A DNA stretch of 64,000 nucleotides from Clostridioides difficile ATCC 9689 = DSM 1296 (GCF_001077535.1 NZ_CP011968.1:1860001-1924000), one strand, 5' to 3'. Positions 55,085 through 63,855 are shown, counted from the stretch's first letter. Notes: generated by a model not told the origin, from the sequence alone. A program made the numbers and translations.

Positions 55085-55318
55085 TTATAGTGTTCTAATA
55101 GATATTATTGAACTTAATGGTAAATATAATGTGTAAGTTTCATTTAAAGTTGGATTAGATTCATCTATATATCTTGAGCAAAGTGTAATTGATAAGCTAT
55201 CTGCTTCTATAATTTCACCATATAGAGGACAACTGCTAAAGTAAGAATGTACTTCAACATATTTATTTAAGTTTTCTTGAACATAATCGTAAAAACGGTT
55301 TTTTGTAGTAGTAGCCAT
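55085..55318 (-). CDS. Hypothetical small protein (77 residues)
   Basis: TTKNRFYDYVQENLNKYVEV followed by a beta-rich part (LYGEIIEADSLSITLCSRYID, TYTLYLPLSSIISIRTL). This looks like a small Sm/SH3-like barrel, but no family is named with confidence. The minus-strand ATG follows AAGGAGTTGATTTT. Confidence 0.65.
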   Translation of the reverse strand: MATTTKNRFYDYVQENLNKYVEVHSYFSSCPLYGEIIEADSLSITLCSRYIDESNPTLNETYTLYLPLSSIISIRTL

Positions 55319-55539
55319 AAAATCAACTCCTTTATTTTTTATTAAAGTTGAAACTTTTAAAAAGATAAATATGATTACTTCTATTAGAAACTAAGTTAAA
55401 AAATAAGCAAATAGATATGAAAATTAGAATAATATATTATTTATATCTTAATTATAACACTAGATAATAAAAAATGCTATATAAAATTCAGAATTTTCGA
55501 AAGTTTTTAAGCTTATTTTTAAATATACTAATAATACTA

Positions 55540-55592
55540 TTGACATTAGATAGAAAAAGTATTATATTGACTATATAAATTATTTTAGTCAA
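55540..55592 (+). promoter_or_regulatory. tetR-type gene promoter with operator
   Basis: TTGACA (55540-55545) and TATATT (55563-55568) with 17-base spacing. Overlapping the -10 is a dyad TTGACTA (55567-55573) / TAGTCAA (55586-55592), the same half-sites as upstream of the ABC genes, which suggests autoregulation. Confidence 0.7.
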
Positions 55593-55606
55593 ACTGGAGG
55601 AAAAAG

Positions 55607-56197
55607 ATGCCTAAATCATATTCTGATAAAGAAAGAGAGTATATAATAAAAAGACTTAAAGAAGAAGCAAGATTGTGTATGGAGCAATATGGTATTAGAA
55701 AAACTACTGTTGATGAGCTTGTAAAACGGGTAAAAATACCAAAAGGAACTTTTTATCTATTTTTTCAATCAAAAGAATTGCTCTTTTTTGAGGTATTAAG
55801 AGATATACATGACTCTATACAAAAAGAAATCTTATATGAGATAAATAGAGTAGATGAAAGTATTACATGTGAACAATTGACAGATATATTTATGAAATTC
55901 TATAGGATGGTTGATAGTACTTCAATTTTAAATCTCATGATAAATGGAGAATTTGAGATATTGGTGAGAAAGTTACCAGATTCTATAATTGAAGAACACT
56001 TTAGACATGATGACTTTGAAATTGGAGAGATTATATCTTGCATACCAAATGCAAAAAATAAAGACATAGAAAGCTTTAGTGGAGCATTTAGAGCAGTTTT
56101 TCTTACCATGCTATATAAGCGCGAGGTTGGAAGTAATTGTTTTGAAGATGCTTTAAGATTAATGATAAACGGATTAGTTATACAACTTATGGAATAG
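55607..56197 (+). CDS. TetR/AcrR-family regulator
   Basis: 196 residues. N-terminal helix-turn-helix MEQYGIRKTTVDELVKRVKIPKGTFYLFFQSKELLFFEVL; the C-terminal ligand domain is unassigned. ATG follows GGAGGAAAAAG. It precedes a three-gene ABC exporter that carries the same TTGAC/GTCAA operator half-sites. Confidence 0.92.
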   Translation: MPKSYSDKEREYIIKRLKEEARLCMEQYGIRKTTVDELVKRVKIPKGTFYLFFQSKELLFFEVLRDIHDSIQKEILYEINRVDESITCEQLTDIFMKFYRMVDSTSILNLMINGEFEILVRKLPDSIIEEHFRHDDFEIGEIISCIPNAKNKDIESFSGAFRAVFLTMLYKREVGSNCFEDALRLMINGLVIQLME

Positions 56198-56263
56198 AAT
56201 TTAAATTTTGTTTGCTAATAACTTTTATTAAAAATTATTAACAAACAAAAAAATTATATTTTA

Positions 56264-56288
56264 TTGACCATATAGTCAAAATAGTCAA
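56264..56288 (+). promoter_or_regulatory. Operator upstream of the ABC transporter genes
   Basis: TTGACCATATAGTCAA (56264-56279) is a 16-base near-palindrome with a further TAGTCAA at 56282-56288. It shares half-sites with the tetR-type promoter region and sits 23 bases before the ATPase start. Confidence 0.65.
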
Positions 56289-56310
56289 AAATTTGAAAGG
56301 GTGATATTGA

Positions 56311-57156
56311 ATGATTAAAGTTGATGATTTATCATTTAGTTATACAGATAGAGATTTTTTACAAAATATTAACTTTGGAGTAGGAAAAGGGGAAATACTA
56401 GGATTTTTAGGACCATCAGGTGCAGGAAAATCTACATTACAAAAGATTCTAATTGGAATGATAACTAATTATGGAGGAAGTGTCATTGTAAATGGAGTAG
56501 AGAGTAAAAGACACTCAAATAAATTTTATGAAAATATAGGAGTTGATTTTGAATTTCCTAGTTTATATGAAAAGTTGACTGCAATAGAAAATTTAAAATA
56601 TTTTGGGTCTCTATATTCTAAAAAACTACTATCTATTGATGAGTTATTAAAATCAGTAGGACTAGAAAATGAAGCAAATAAAAGGGTATCTGAGTATTCA
56701 AAAGGTATGAAATCTCGATTAAATTTTATAAAAGCTTTATTACATAATCCAGATATTTTATTTTTAGATGAACCAACAAGTGGTCTTGACCCATCAAATA
56801 GCAAGGTTATGAAAGATATAATTTTATCAGAAAAATTGAAAGGTAAAACTATTATTTTAACAACTCATAACATGTTAGATGCAACAGAGCTTTGTGACAG
56901 AGTAGCGTTCATTGTAAATGGTAAAATATCTGCTTTAGATACACCACATAATCTTATTATGTCAAAAGGAGCTATTAAAGTTAGATATACTTACTTTGAT
57001 AATGGAGAAAAAACTGCTGAATGTTTTCTGAACAATACTGCTAATGATAAAAATTTGAATATGCTTATTGAGAAAAATAAACTTTTATCAATACATAGTA
57101 GTGAACCAACATTAAATGATATTTTTATTGAGATAACAGGGAGGAATTTACAATGA
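56311..57156 (+). CDS. ABC transporter ATP-binding protein
   Basis: 281 residues. Walker A GPSGAGKST, Q-loop region, signature YSKGMKSRLNFI and Walker B ILFLDEPTSGLDP, then LTTHNMLDATELCDRVAFI. It is an exporter-type (ABC-2) ATPase. The permease gene overlaps its end by 4 bases. Confidence 0.94.
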   Translation: MIKVDDLSFSYTDRDFLQNINFGVGKGEILGFLGPSGAGKSTLQKILIGMITNYGGSVIVNGVESKRHSNKFYENIGVDFEFPSLYEKLTAIENLKYFGSLYSKKLLSIDELLKSVGLENEANKRVSEYSKGMKSRLNFIKALLHNPDILFLDEPTSGLDPSNSKVMKDIILSEKLKGKTIILTTHNMLDATELCDRVAFIVNGKISALDTPHNLIMSKGAIKVRYTYFDNGEKTAECFLNNTANDKNLNMLIEKNKLLSIHSSEPTLNDIFIEITGRNLQ

Positions 57157-57836
57157 GGCTAAAAAATCTTATTTTAGGAGATATAAAGTTTCAATTTAAG
57201 TATGGTTTTTATTTTTTATATCTTTTTTTAAGTATTATATATATTTGTATTATCAATGTATTTCCAACTTTTATGAGAGAAAAAATAGTTATAATTATGA
57301 TTTATTCTGACCCAGCAGCAATGGGATTGTTTTTTATGGGAGCTATTGTACTTCTTGAGAAAAGTCAAAGGGTTTTAAATTCCTTAGCTGTATCTCCAGT
57401 AAAAGTATCTGAGTATATTTTATCAAAGGTAATTTCATTAGGAGTAATATCTAGTATTGTAGCTATGTTTATTGCTATTACATTAAATTTAGATAATATT
57501 ATAATATCAACTATAGGTACCTTTTTTTCTTCTATTATATTTTCTTTGCTTGGATTGATACTTGCAAGTAAAGCATCTAGTTTGAATCAGTTTATTGTTT
57601 TAAGTATTCCTATTGAGATTATATGCTTTATTCCACCAATACTCAATGTACTTCTTGACACAAAATCATATGCAAATTTGTACCCTTTTAATATATGTAT
57701 TTCTCTTATTAGTGGAGATAAAAATTTTATAATGATTAATATTTTAATTTTAATATCAATTATAATAATAATTTATTTTATAACTTATTATTTTATTTGT
57801 AGCAGTTGGAAAAAGGTAGGTGGAGTAAAACTATGA
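57153..57836 (+). CDS. ABC-2 type permease subunit 1
   Basis: 227 residues, six hydrophobic segments, with the middle SLAVSPVKVSEYILSKVISL typical of fluoroquinolone-type ABC-2 permeases. ATGA overlap with the ATPase gene. The exported substrate is unknown; TetR control suggests a toxic compound. Confidence 0.88.
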   Translation: MRLKNLILGDIKFQFKYGFYFLYLFLSIIYICIINVFPTFMREKIVIIMIYSDPAAMGLFFMGAIVLLEKSQRVLNSLAVSPVKVSEYILSKVISLGVISSIVAMFIAITLNLDNIIISTIGTFFSSIIFSLLGLILASKASSLNQFIVLSIPIEIICFIPPILNVLLDTKSYANLYPFNICISLISGDKNFIMINILILISIIIIIYFITYYFICSSWKKVGGVKL

Positions 57837-58549
57837 TAAAGATTATAAATGCGTTTAAACAAGAGTTTGAACAAATTAAGAGAGATGCTATGCTTTTTAT
57901 AGTATGTGTTTCTCCAATATTATGTGGAGTATTTATAAAATTTGGAATACCATTAATACAGAATATATCACTTAACAAGTTTTATTATCAATTAAATTTA
58001 GAGCCGTATTTCTTGATGTTTGATTTACTTTTAGCTTTTATTACACCTTTTATGTTCTTTTTTGCTTCTACAATGGTCATATTGGGAGAAATTGATGACA
58101 GCATTTCAAGATATTTAATAGTAACTCCGCTTGGTAAAACTGGTTATCTTATTTCACGATTTGGAATACCAGGTATCTTAGCATTTATTATTACTATGAT
58201 TCTACTTATCTTTTTTTCTCTAACTAAAATTTCTTTCTTGTTAAACTTATCAATTTCTTTATTAGTTTTATTACAAGGAATTATTATATCAATATTAGTG
58301 ATTTCTTTATCATCAAATAAACTAGAAGGAATGGTAATTACGAAATTCTCAGGTGTTTTTATGCTGGGTATTTTAGCACCATTTTTTATTTTAAATAAAG
58401 CACAATATATTCTGTTCTTCTTACCAACTTTTTGGATATCGAAGGCATTTAAGGAAGATAATTATATCTATATGTTTATTTCAATTGTTATATCATTAAT
58501 ATGGATTTTATTATTATTTAAAAAGTTTAGTAAAAAAATAGTTAAATAA
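57833..58549 (+). CDS. ABC-2 type permease subunit 2
   Basis: 238 residues, about six TM segments, with SRYLIVTPLGKTGYLISRFGIPGILAF matching the partner permease pattern. The ATG at 57833 overlaps the previous stop (ATGA) and follows GGTGGAGTAAAACT. With the ATPase and first permease it forms a complete heterodimeric exporter. Confidence 0.88.
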   Translation: MIKIINAFKQEFEQIKRDAMLFIVCVSPILCGVFIKFGIPLIQNISLNKFYYQLNLEPYFLMFDLLLAFITPFMFFFASTMVILGEIDDSISRYLIVTPLGKTGYLISRFGIPGILAFIITMILLIFFSLTKISFLLNLSISLLVLLQGIIISILVISLSSNKLEGMVITKFSGVFMLGILAPFFILNKAQYILFFLPTFWISKAFKEDNYIYMFISIVISLIWILLLFKKFSKKIVK

Positions 58550-58566
58550 GAAAATTTAATATATAA

Positions 58567-58632
58567 ATGTAAGGTTGACTTGACAGTAATGTTGAAAAAT
58601 GTTACATTTAAGATGTAAAGTTAACCTTACAT
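58567..58632 (+). promoter_or_regulatory. Promoter flanked by inverted repeat (XRE-def operon)
   Basis: TTGACA (58580-58585) and TACATT (58603-58608) are 17 bases apart. ATGTAAGGTTGAC (58567-58579) and GTTAACCTTACAT (58620-58632) pair at 12 of 13 positions and bracket the promoter, which suggests autoregulation by the XRE protein. Confidence 0.7.
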
Positions 58633-58645
58633 GAATGGAGCAAAT

Positions 58646-58909
58646 ATGAAAAATAAAATAAAGATATTAAGAGAAAAATTAGGATTGACACAAGAACAAC
58701 TAGGGAGATTAGTTGGAACATCTAGACAGGCTATAAATGCTATAGAAACTGGTAAAAATGAACCTTCAATATGGTTGGCATATGATATTTCAAGAATTTT
58801 TAATGAACCAATTGAAAGTGTATTTTTATTTGAAGAAAGTGAAAGAAAATCAAGAGCACAGATAAGTAGGGGAGAATATTATGGCTATAAGAAAGATAAG
58901 AACATTTGA
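58646..58909 (+). CDS. XRE-family helix-turn-helix regulator
   Basis: 87 residues: IKILREKLGLTQEQLGRLVGTSRQAINAIETGKNEPSIWLAYDISRIF, a compact Cro/CI-type DNA-binding protein of the 'YozG-like' class. ATG 58646 follows GGAGC. Its 3' end overlaps the deformylase gene by 29 bases. Confidence 0.9.
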   Translation: MKNKIKILREKLGLTQEQLGRLVGTSRQAINAIETGKNEPSIWLAYDISRIFNEPIESVFLFEESERKSRAQISRGEYYGYKKDKNI

Positions 58910-59336
58910 TGATGAAATTTTAAGAAAAAAGAGTAAGTATGTAGAAAACGTAGATAATAAGATAAGAGAAATATTAAATGACATGGCAGAGACCATGTAC
59001 AATACTCCAAATGGAGGAGGATTAGCTGCATGCCAAGTAGGAGTATTAAAGCGATTAGTTGTTATAGATTTAGGAGAAGGACTTATTAAGCTTGTTAATC
59101 CTGAAATTATTAAACAAGAAGGGGAACAAATTGTTGTTGAAGGATGTTTAAGTTTTCCTGAAGTATGGGGTAAATTAAAAAGACCAAAAAAAGTTACAGT
59201 ACAAGCTCTAAACGAATACGGTGAGAAAATAGAAATTAAAGGTTCAGGTTTTATGGCAAAATGTCTTTGTCATGAGATAGACCATTTAAATGGTATAGTT
59301 TTTACAGATAAAATTATTGAACATGTAAAATTGTAA
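58881..59336 (+). CDS. def: Peptide deformylase
   Basis: 151 residues with all three family motifs: GGGLAACQVG (GXGXAAXQ type), EGCLSFP and HEIDHLNG (HEXDH). It removes the formyl group from new proteins. A house-keeping def normally sits beside fmt and priA, so this copy next to a regulator is probably an extra one. Its start is inside the XRE gene, 29 bases before that stop, in a different frame. Confidence 0.95.
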   Translation: MAIRKIRTFDDEILRKKSKYVENVDNKIREILNDMAETMYNTPNGGGLAACQVGVLKRLVVIDLGEGLIKLVNPEIIKQEGEQIVVEGCLSFPEVWGKLKRPKKVTVQALNEYGEKIEIKGSGFMAKCLCHEIDHLNGIVFTDKIIEHVKL

Positions 59337-59387
59337 GATAGATTGGTTATTGAATTTATAAAATATTTTATAGTAAGGAGTTAAATT

Positions 59388-59849
59388 ATGAGATTATGGC
59401 ATAAGGATTTAATTGATGTATTACCTAAAAATCAATTAGTAAGTCAATGGAGAGAGCTACTTGCTATAAAAGGTTCTATAGATAAAAAAGGTACTCCAAA
59501 CCATCTATTAGTGAATAAAGTATTGAATTATAGTATAGATGAATTTAAATTTTATACAAAAATTGTACATGATGAAATGTTAAAAAGAAATTATAAACCT
59601 AATGAACTTAAATATACAAGTATATTAAAATGGAAAAATAGAAATTTTGCAAATGATATATCTAATGAACATAGTTTAAATTTAGAAAATTTATATGATG
59701 ATTGGCATAATAAAATGTATTTAAAGCAATGCTTATATAATTTAGAAGAAAAAGCAACATGTGGAGGAATACCAATAAATGAATGGAATATATTACTTTG
59801 TAAATATAGTAAAGATTATGAATTGTGGTCTGGAAATATCATGTTTTAA
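59388..59849 (+). CDS. Pyr_excise-type DNA glycosylase-like protein
   Basis: 153 residues starting MRLWHKDLIDVLPKNQLVSQWRELLAIKGS, the signature of the pyrimidine-dimer DNA glycosylase (T4 endonuclease V-like, TIGR02328) family, with LKYTSILKWKNRNF downstream. The family would cut at UV dimers. ATG follows AAGGAG. It precedes an SPL-like radical SAM gene by 49 bases. Confidence 0.8.
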   Translation: MRLWHKDLIDVLPKNQLVSQWRELLAIKGSIDKKGTPNHLLVNKVLNYSIDEFKFYTKIVHDEMLKRNYKPNELKYTSILKWKNRNFANDISNEHSLNLENLYDDWHNKMYLKQCLYNLEEKATCGGIPINEWNILLCKYSKDYELWSGNIMF

Positions 59850-59898
59850 TTACTATAGATTAACATTATAGTATTATTGTATATAAAGAGGTGATTAT

Positions 59899-60801
59899 TT
59901 GTATAATAAAATAAAATATATTCCAATAAATTGTGAAATAGCTTGTAATAAATTAAAAAGGAGTATGCCATATAAATGGGATTTAAATATTTATCGTGGA
60001 TGTGAGCATGGATGTAAATATTGTTATGCTATTTACTCTCATAAGTACATCAACTCCAATAATTATTTTGAAGAGATTTATGTAAAAACAAATATAGTAG
60101 AAAAACTTGAGAGACAACTTAAAAGCAGTAAATGGAAGAAAGAAGTAATCAATATAGGAGGAGTTACAGATAGTTATCAACCAATAGAAGCTGACTATAA
60201 AATTATGCCAGAAATATTAAACCTGCTGATAAAATACAAGACACCAGCTATTATTTCTACAAAGTCAGATTTAATTTTAAGAGATTACGATTTAATTGAT
60301 AAGCTATCTAGGATTACATATATCAATGTAGCATCTACAATTACCACAGTAAATGAAGATACACAAAGGCTTATTGAGCCAAATGGTGTGGATTCAATGA
60401 GACGATTTAAAATGTTAAAAGAATTTAGAAAAACTAACGCATCAGTTGGTCTACATATTATGCCAATTATACCATATATTACAGATGATTTTGATAATAT
60501 AAATTCGCTATTTAGACATGCAAAAGAATGTAATGTACATTATGTTTTACCTGGGACTTTATACTTAAGGGGTATAACTAGAGGTGTTTTTTTTGACTTT
60601 GTTAAAAAAGAGTTTCCTGAATTATTTGATAAATTATCAATACTATATAGTGCAGGTTCACTTAATAGGGAGTATAAAAATCAATTGTATAAAATGGTTA
60701 ATGAACTTAGATATAAGTATTCTCTATCAAGCAGTTACTCTAAAATAATGAAGGAAAAGTTAAAAAACTCAGGAGATGTACAGATATCTTTTTTTGATTA
60801 G
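59899..60801 (+). CDS. SPL-family radical SAM protein
   Basis: 300 residues. The cluster motif GCEHGCKYCYA (CX3CX2C) lies in the context LNIYRGCEHGC, typical of spore photoproduct lyase-like and Rv2578c-like radical SAM proteins. ISTKSDLILRDYDLI and RRFKMLKEFRKTN follow. TTG 59899 has AGAGGTG 8 bases before it. Some relatives repair DNA photoproducts, and the neighbour's UV-repair family supports that, but the substrate is not shown. Confidence 0.85.
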   Translation: MYNKIKYIPINCEIACNKLKRSMPYKWDLNIYRGCEHGCKYCYAIYSHKYINSNNYFEEIYVKTNIVEKLERQLKSSKWKKEVINIGGVTDSYQPIEADYKIMPEILNLLIKYKTPAIISTKSDLILRDYDLIDKLSRITYINVASTITTVNEDTQRLIEPNGVDSMRRFKMLKEFRKTNASVGLHIMPIIPYITDDFDNINSLFRHAKECNVHYVLPGTLYLRGITRGVFFDFVKKEFPELFDKLSILYSAGSLNREYKNQLYKMVNELRYKYSLSSSYSKIMKEKLKNSGDVQISFFD

Positions 60802-60860
60802 TTTTATATAAAAAAAATTTTTTTACTATGATGATTAAAATTTATTAAAATTAAAATTTA

Positions 60861-60889
60861 TTGACAAATATAAAATTTAAATATATAAT
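60861..60889 (+). promoter_or_regulatory. Consensus sigma-A promoter
   Basis: TTGACA (60861-60866), 17 bases, TATAAT (60884-60889): a perfect consensus match. It would start the structured RNA below. Confidence 0.85.
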
Positions 60890-60895
60890 TAATTC

Positions 60896-61120
60896 ATAAA
60901 ATAAAAATATGAAAGGATGATGTTGTTCGGTGATATTTGATATCATAAAATCGTTGATATAAGTATTGCTGGAAAAGAGTGAATAAAATCAAATTTAATA
61001 AGCAAACAAAGTAAAGCTATAGTTTTATTGTTGTGCTTAAAAATATTTGGTTCTATTTTACTCTTATTTAAACTCATCTTTTTGAAGTTAAACCACAGAG
61101 TAAACTCTGTGGTTTTTTTA
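60896..61120 (+). ncRNA. Structured short RNA of unknown class
   Basis: About 225 bases between a consensus promoter and a strong terminator, with no sizeable coding frame. Predicted helices nest. The closing stem pairs 60913-60924 with 61071-61081, one bulge. Inside it AAGAGTGAATAAAAT near 60975 pairs with ATTTTACTCTT near 61064, and TAAGCAAACAA near 61000 pairs with TTGTTGTGCTTA near 61028. A small TGATAT-TTG-ATATCA hairpin is at 60931. It could be a regulatory leader of the methyltransferase gene or an independent small RNA. I do not recognise a known class. Confidence 0.6.
61091..61120 (+). terminator. Terminator of the structured RNA
   Basis: AACCACAGAG-TAAA-CTCTGTGGTT stem followed by TTTTTA, 33 bases before the methyltransferase start. 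Confidence 0.9.
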
Positions 61121-61152
61121 TTTTAAAAATAAATTTTAAGGAGTGGTATGTT

Positions 61153-61983
61153 TTGTTAAACAAATTATGTATGTATTTAGAAAGACCAGAGCTTTATAAA
61201 CAAAGTGAAATTAATTTTTGGGATGATGAGTATATTTCAAAGCAATTATTAAAAGCACACTTAGACACTAATTTTGAAGGAGCAAGTAGAAATTTTAACT
61301 TTATCGAGGATTCTGTAAATTGGATAGTTACAGTTGCAAATCCAGCTAATTATCCTAAATTACTTGATTTAGGTTGTGGTCCAGGTTTATATGCAGAGAA
61401 ATTTGCACAAAAAGGTTATAAGGTAACTGGAATTGATTTCTCAAAACGTTCTATTAACTATGCACAAAATAGAAATAAGGAGACTAATTTAAACATAAAT
61501 TACTTGTTTCAAAGTTATTTAAATATGAACTATAATGAGGAATTTGATTTGGCTACCTTAATTTATTGTGATTATGGAGCTTTGTCAACTGAAAATAGAA
61601 GGTTATTAATGGAAAAAATTTATGATAGTTTAAAACCTGGAGGAAAATTAATATTAGATGTATTTACAATAAATAAATACAATAATTTTGAGGAAATTAA
61701 ATATTGGGAAATAAATGAAGATGGAGGATTTTGGAGTAATGAAAAATATATGTGTCTACAAGATAATTGTAAATACAATGATTATAATACATTAGAACAA
61801 ACTCTTGTAATAACCGAAAAAGATGAAAATGTATTTTATGTTTGGAATCACTATTTTTCAAAAGAAAGTTTCTTATTAGAAGTTGAAAATATTGGATTTA
61901 AGTCTGTTGAGTTTTTTAGTAATGTTAAGGGTGAAGCATATTCTGACGATAGTATGACTATGGGATTAGTTTTACAAAAATAA
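61153..61983 (+). CDS. SAM-dependent methyltransferase
   Basis: 276 residues, class I methyltransferase fold with motif I LLDLGCGPGLYAEKFA, GIDFSKRSINYAQNR and KPGGKLILDVFTINKY. TTG 61153 is 9 bases after AAGGAG; an ATG at 61148 is out of frame. The substrate is unknown. It lies directly behind the structured RNA and its terminator, with no second promoter visible. Confidence 0.85.
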   Translation: MLNKLCMYLERPELYKQSEINFWDDEYISKQLLKAHLDTNFEGASRNFNFIEDSVNWIVTVANPANYPKLLDLGCGPGLYAEKFAQKGYKVTGIDFSKRSINYAQNRNKETNLNINYLFQSYLNMNYNEEFDLATLIYCDYGALSTENRRLLMEKIYDSLKPGGKLILDVFTINKYNNFEEIKYWEINEDGGFWSNEKYMCLQDNCKYNDYNTLEQTLVITEKDENVFYVWNHYFSKESFLLEVENIGFKSVEFFSNVKGEAYSDDSMTMGLVLQK

Positions 61984-62027
61984 TAATTTTTTTAAAATGA
62001 ATAAATAAAAACTTGAAACCTTTAACA

Positions 62028-62087
62028 ATAAAATAACATAATAAAAGCTTACATATTGAAAAATGGAAACTTTTATGTTATTTTTAG
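62028..62087 (+). terminator. Terminator of the methyltransferase gene
   Basis: AAAATAACATAATAAAAG / CTTTTATGTTATTTTT hairpin. Confidence 0.75.
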
Positions 62088-62391
62088 TACATTACAAATT
62101 TGCTTATATAAAAATCAATACTTGAATTATTATTTTTATGTGAAATTTATCTATAGTATATTTTTATAAACAAGTAATGTTATTAAAATTAAGTATATAG
62201 TTAAAAGTGTATAGCAAAAAGGCTGTTATATTAATGTTAGAGGTTCAGGGAAAATATATAAAGCAAAGTATTTACAGATAATGTAGATTGCACAGCTATA
62301 AGTTAGATAATAGAATTATGTAATCAAGAATTTACAACAAAGTATAAGATAAGGATAATGCTAAATTGCCATACAGGTGCTAGATGTGTAA

Positions 62392-62526
62392 ATGGATTTA
62401 ATTAATACTATTGATAAAGTGCAACAAGCACATAAACCAATTGATGAGATTATTAAAACTATAAGAGATATAGTTGACATAATTAAAATATTGGAACCTA
62501 TTTATAATTTTAAATCAAATCAATAA
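62392..62526 (+). pseudogene. RtcB-like C-terminal remnant
   Basis: A 44-residue frame with AHKPIDEIIKTIRDIVDIIK and LEPIYNFKS, which resembles the last 40 residues of RtcB RNA ligases (KPI-x-EII...KPIYNFKA). It has no ribosome binding site. Upstream sequence is full of stops. A chance ATG opens the frame. Confidence 0.55.
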
Positions 62527-62858
62527 TGATTAAGATTAAAATAATATTAAGGCATCAATGTTATAAGAGTACAATATAAGGAGTACTATATAGTACTCCT
62601 TACTTATACATATTAGGCAATAGGAAATTTTTCATAGTTAAATTTTCAAATATTTTTTAGGGAACTTTATAATTGAGAATTAAGGGTATAGTATGTGATG
62701 AACTTACTAAATTTATAATTAGGTTATATAATGGAATAATCATCAATAGTTTTACTTTAGGGAAAATATATGCTTAAGGAAGTATAGCTTACTAATATTA
62801 TTAAAATGTATATTTAAAATGATAAAAAAAGAATTAGACAAGTATTTAGTAAATTGAC

Positions 62859-62912
62859 TATGCAAAATTCTATCAAGCAGGAACACTATGACTTTAGTCA
62901 TGGGAGGTTCAG
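62859..62912 (+). mobile_element. Solo right end of an IStron
   Basis: The 54 bases to 62912 match the last 54 bases of the full IStron (19038-19091) with five differences. Shared blocks include TATGCAAAATTCT, AAGCAGGAAC and TGACTTTAGTCATGGG followed by AGGTTCAG. No left end or intron is nearby. Confidence 0.8.
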
Positions 62913-63029
62913 TAGGTAACTTGTTGAATTAAGTTTATATTATTTAAATAAACTACTTAATTTAGATAATATAAAAAGTCAGAATTTTAAGAATAGAGCT
63001 ATATAATCTTAGCTATTAGGAGAAGTACT

Positions 63030-63791
63030 ATGATAGGAATATATTTTAGTGGAACAGGAAATTCAAGATACTGTGTAGAAAAATTTTTACAAGAATATGA
63101 TATAACAGCAAATTCTTATTCTATTGAAGATAATGAACTTTTACAGCACATCAATAATCATGAGAATATTATTTTTAGTTATCCGGTGCAATATAGTAAT
63201 GTGCCAAAAATATTGAAAGATTTTATAATAAATCATTCAACTTTGTGGAATGGTAAACGTGTTTTTATTATTGCAACTATGGCTCTATTTAGTGGAGATG
63301 GCTCTGGTGTGTTAGCTAGAATATTAAAAAAATACGGTGCTATAACTGTTGGTGGATTACATGTGAAGATGCCAGATAGTATAGGAGATGAAAAGGTATT
63401 AAAACATTCTTTAGAGTATAATAGAAAGCTTGTAATAAAAGCAGAAAAGAAAGTAACTAAGGCTGCTAAAAAACTGAAACATGGGTCACCACCAAAAGAA
63501 GGGTTGGGTTTTTTGAGTCATATTGTAGGGTTATTTGGACAACGATTGTATTTTATCAATAAAACAAATATGTATACAGATAAACTAAAAATTAATACTG
63601 AGGAATGTATTGTATGTGGTAAATGCGTTAATTTATGTCCAATGAAGAATCTAGTAATTAAAAATTGTATGATTGTTGCAAATGGGCAATGTACAATGTG
63701 TTATCGTTGTGTAAATAATTGTGCCAAAAAAGCAATTACATTGTTAGGTAAAAAAGTTGTTGAACAGAGTAATATTAAGAAATATATGTAA
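63030..63791 (+). CDS. EFR1-type flavodoxin-ferredoxin protein
   Basis: 253 residues. An N-terminal flavodoxin-like domain (GIYFSGTGNSRYCVEKF, IIFSYPVQYSNVPKILKDF) is followed by two 4Fe-4S motifs (CIVCGKCVNLCP and CTMCYRCVNNC). This matches the EFR1-family 'ferrodoxin' proteins, presumed electron carriers. ATG follows TAGGAGAAGTACT. Confidence 0.9.
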   Translation: MIGIYFSGTGNSRYCVEKFLQEYDITANSYSIEDNELLQHINNHENIIFSYPVQYSNVPKILKDFIINHSTLWNGKRVFIIATMALFSGDGSGVLARILKKYGAITVGGLHVKMPDSIGDEKVLKHSLEYNRKLVIKAEKKVTKAAKKLKHGSPPKEGLGFLSHIVGLFGQRLYFINKTNMYTDKLKINTEECIVCGKCVNLCPMKNLVIKNCMIVANGQCTMCYRCVNNCAKKAITLLGKKVVEQSNIKKYM

Positions 63792-63855
63792 GAAATTTAA
63801 AGTTTTATTGAATGTAAATTGATGTATATTTTATGTTAGAAAGAGAGGTTAAATA

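Larger units (their letters stand above)
62088..63029. other. Decayed interval with gene and element remnants
   Basis: About 940 bases with no intact gene. It holds an rtcB-like C-terminal remnant (62392-62526) and a solo IStron right end (62859-62912). The rest is AT-rich with scattered stops in all frames. Confidence 0.6.

Noticed and set aside
60917..60940. Leader peptide (ATG ATG TTG TTC GGT GAT ATT TGA) in the structured RNA
   Set aside because: The start overlaps the only possible ribosome binding site and its codons show no regulatory run; kept only as a remote option.
62236..62252. GAGGTTCAGGG resembling another IStron right end
   Set aside because: Only about 11 bases match and the subterminal TTTAGTCATG is absent, so chance is likely.
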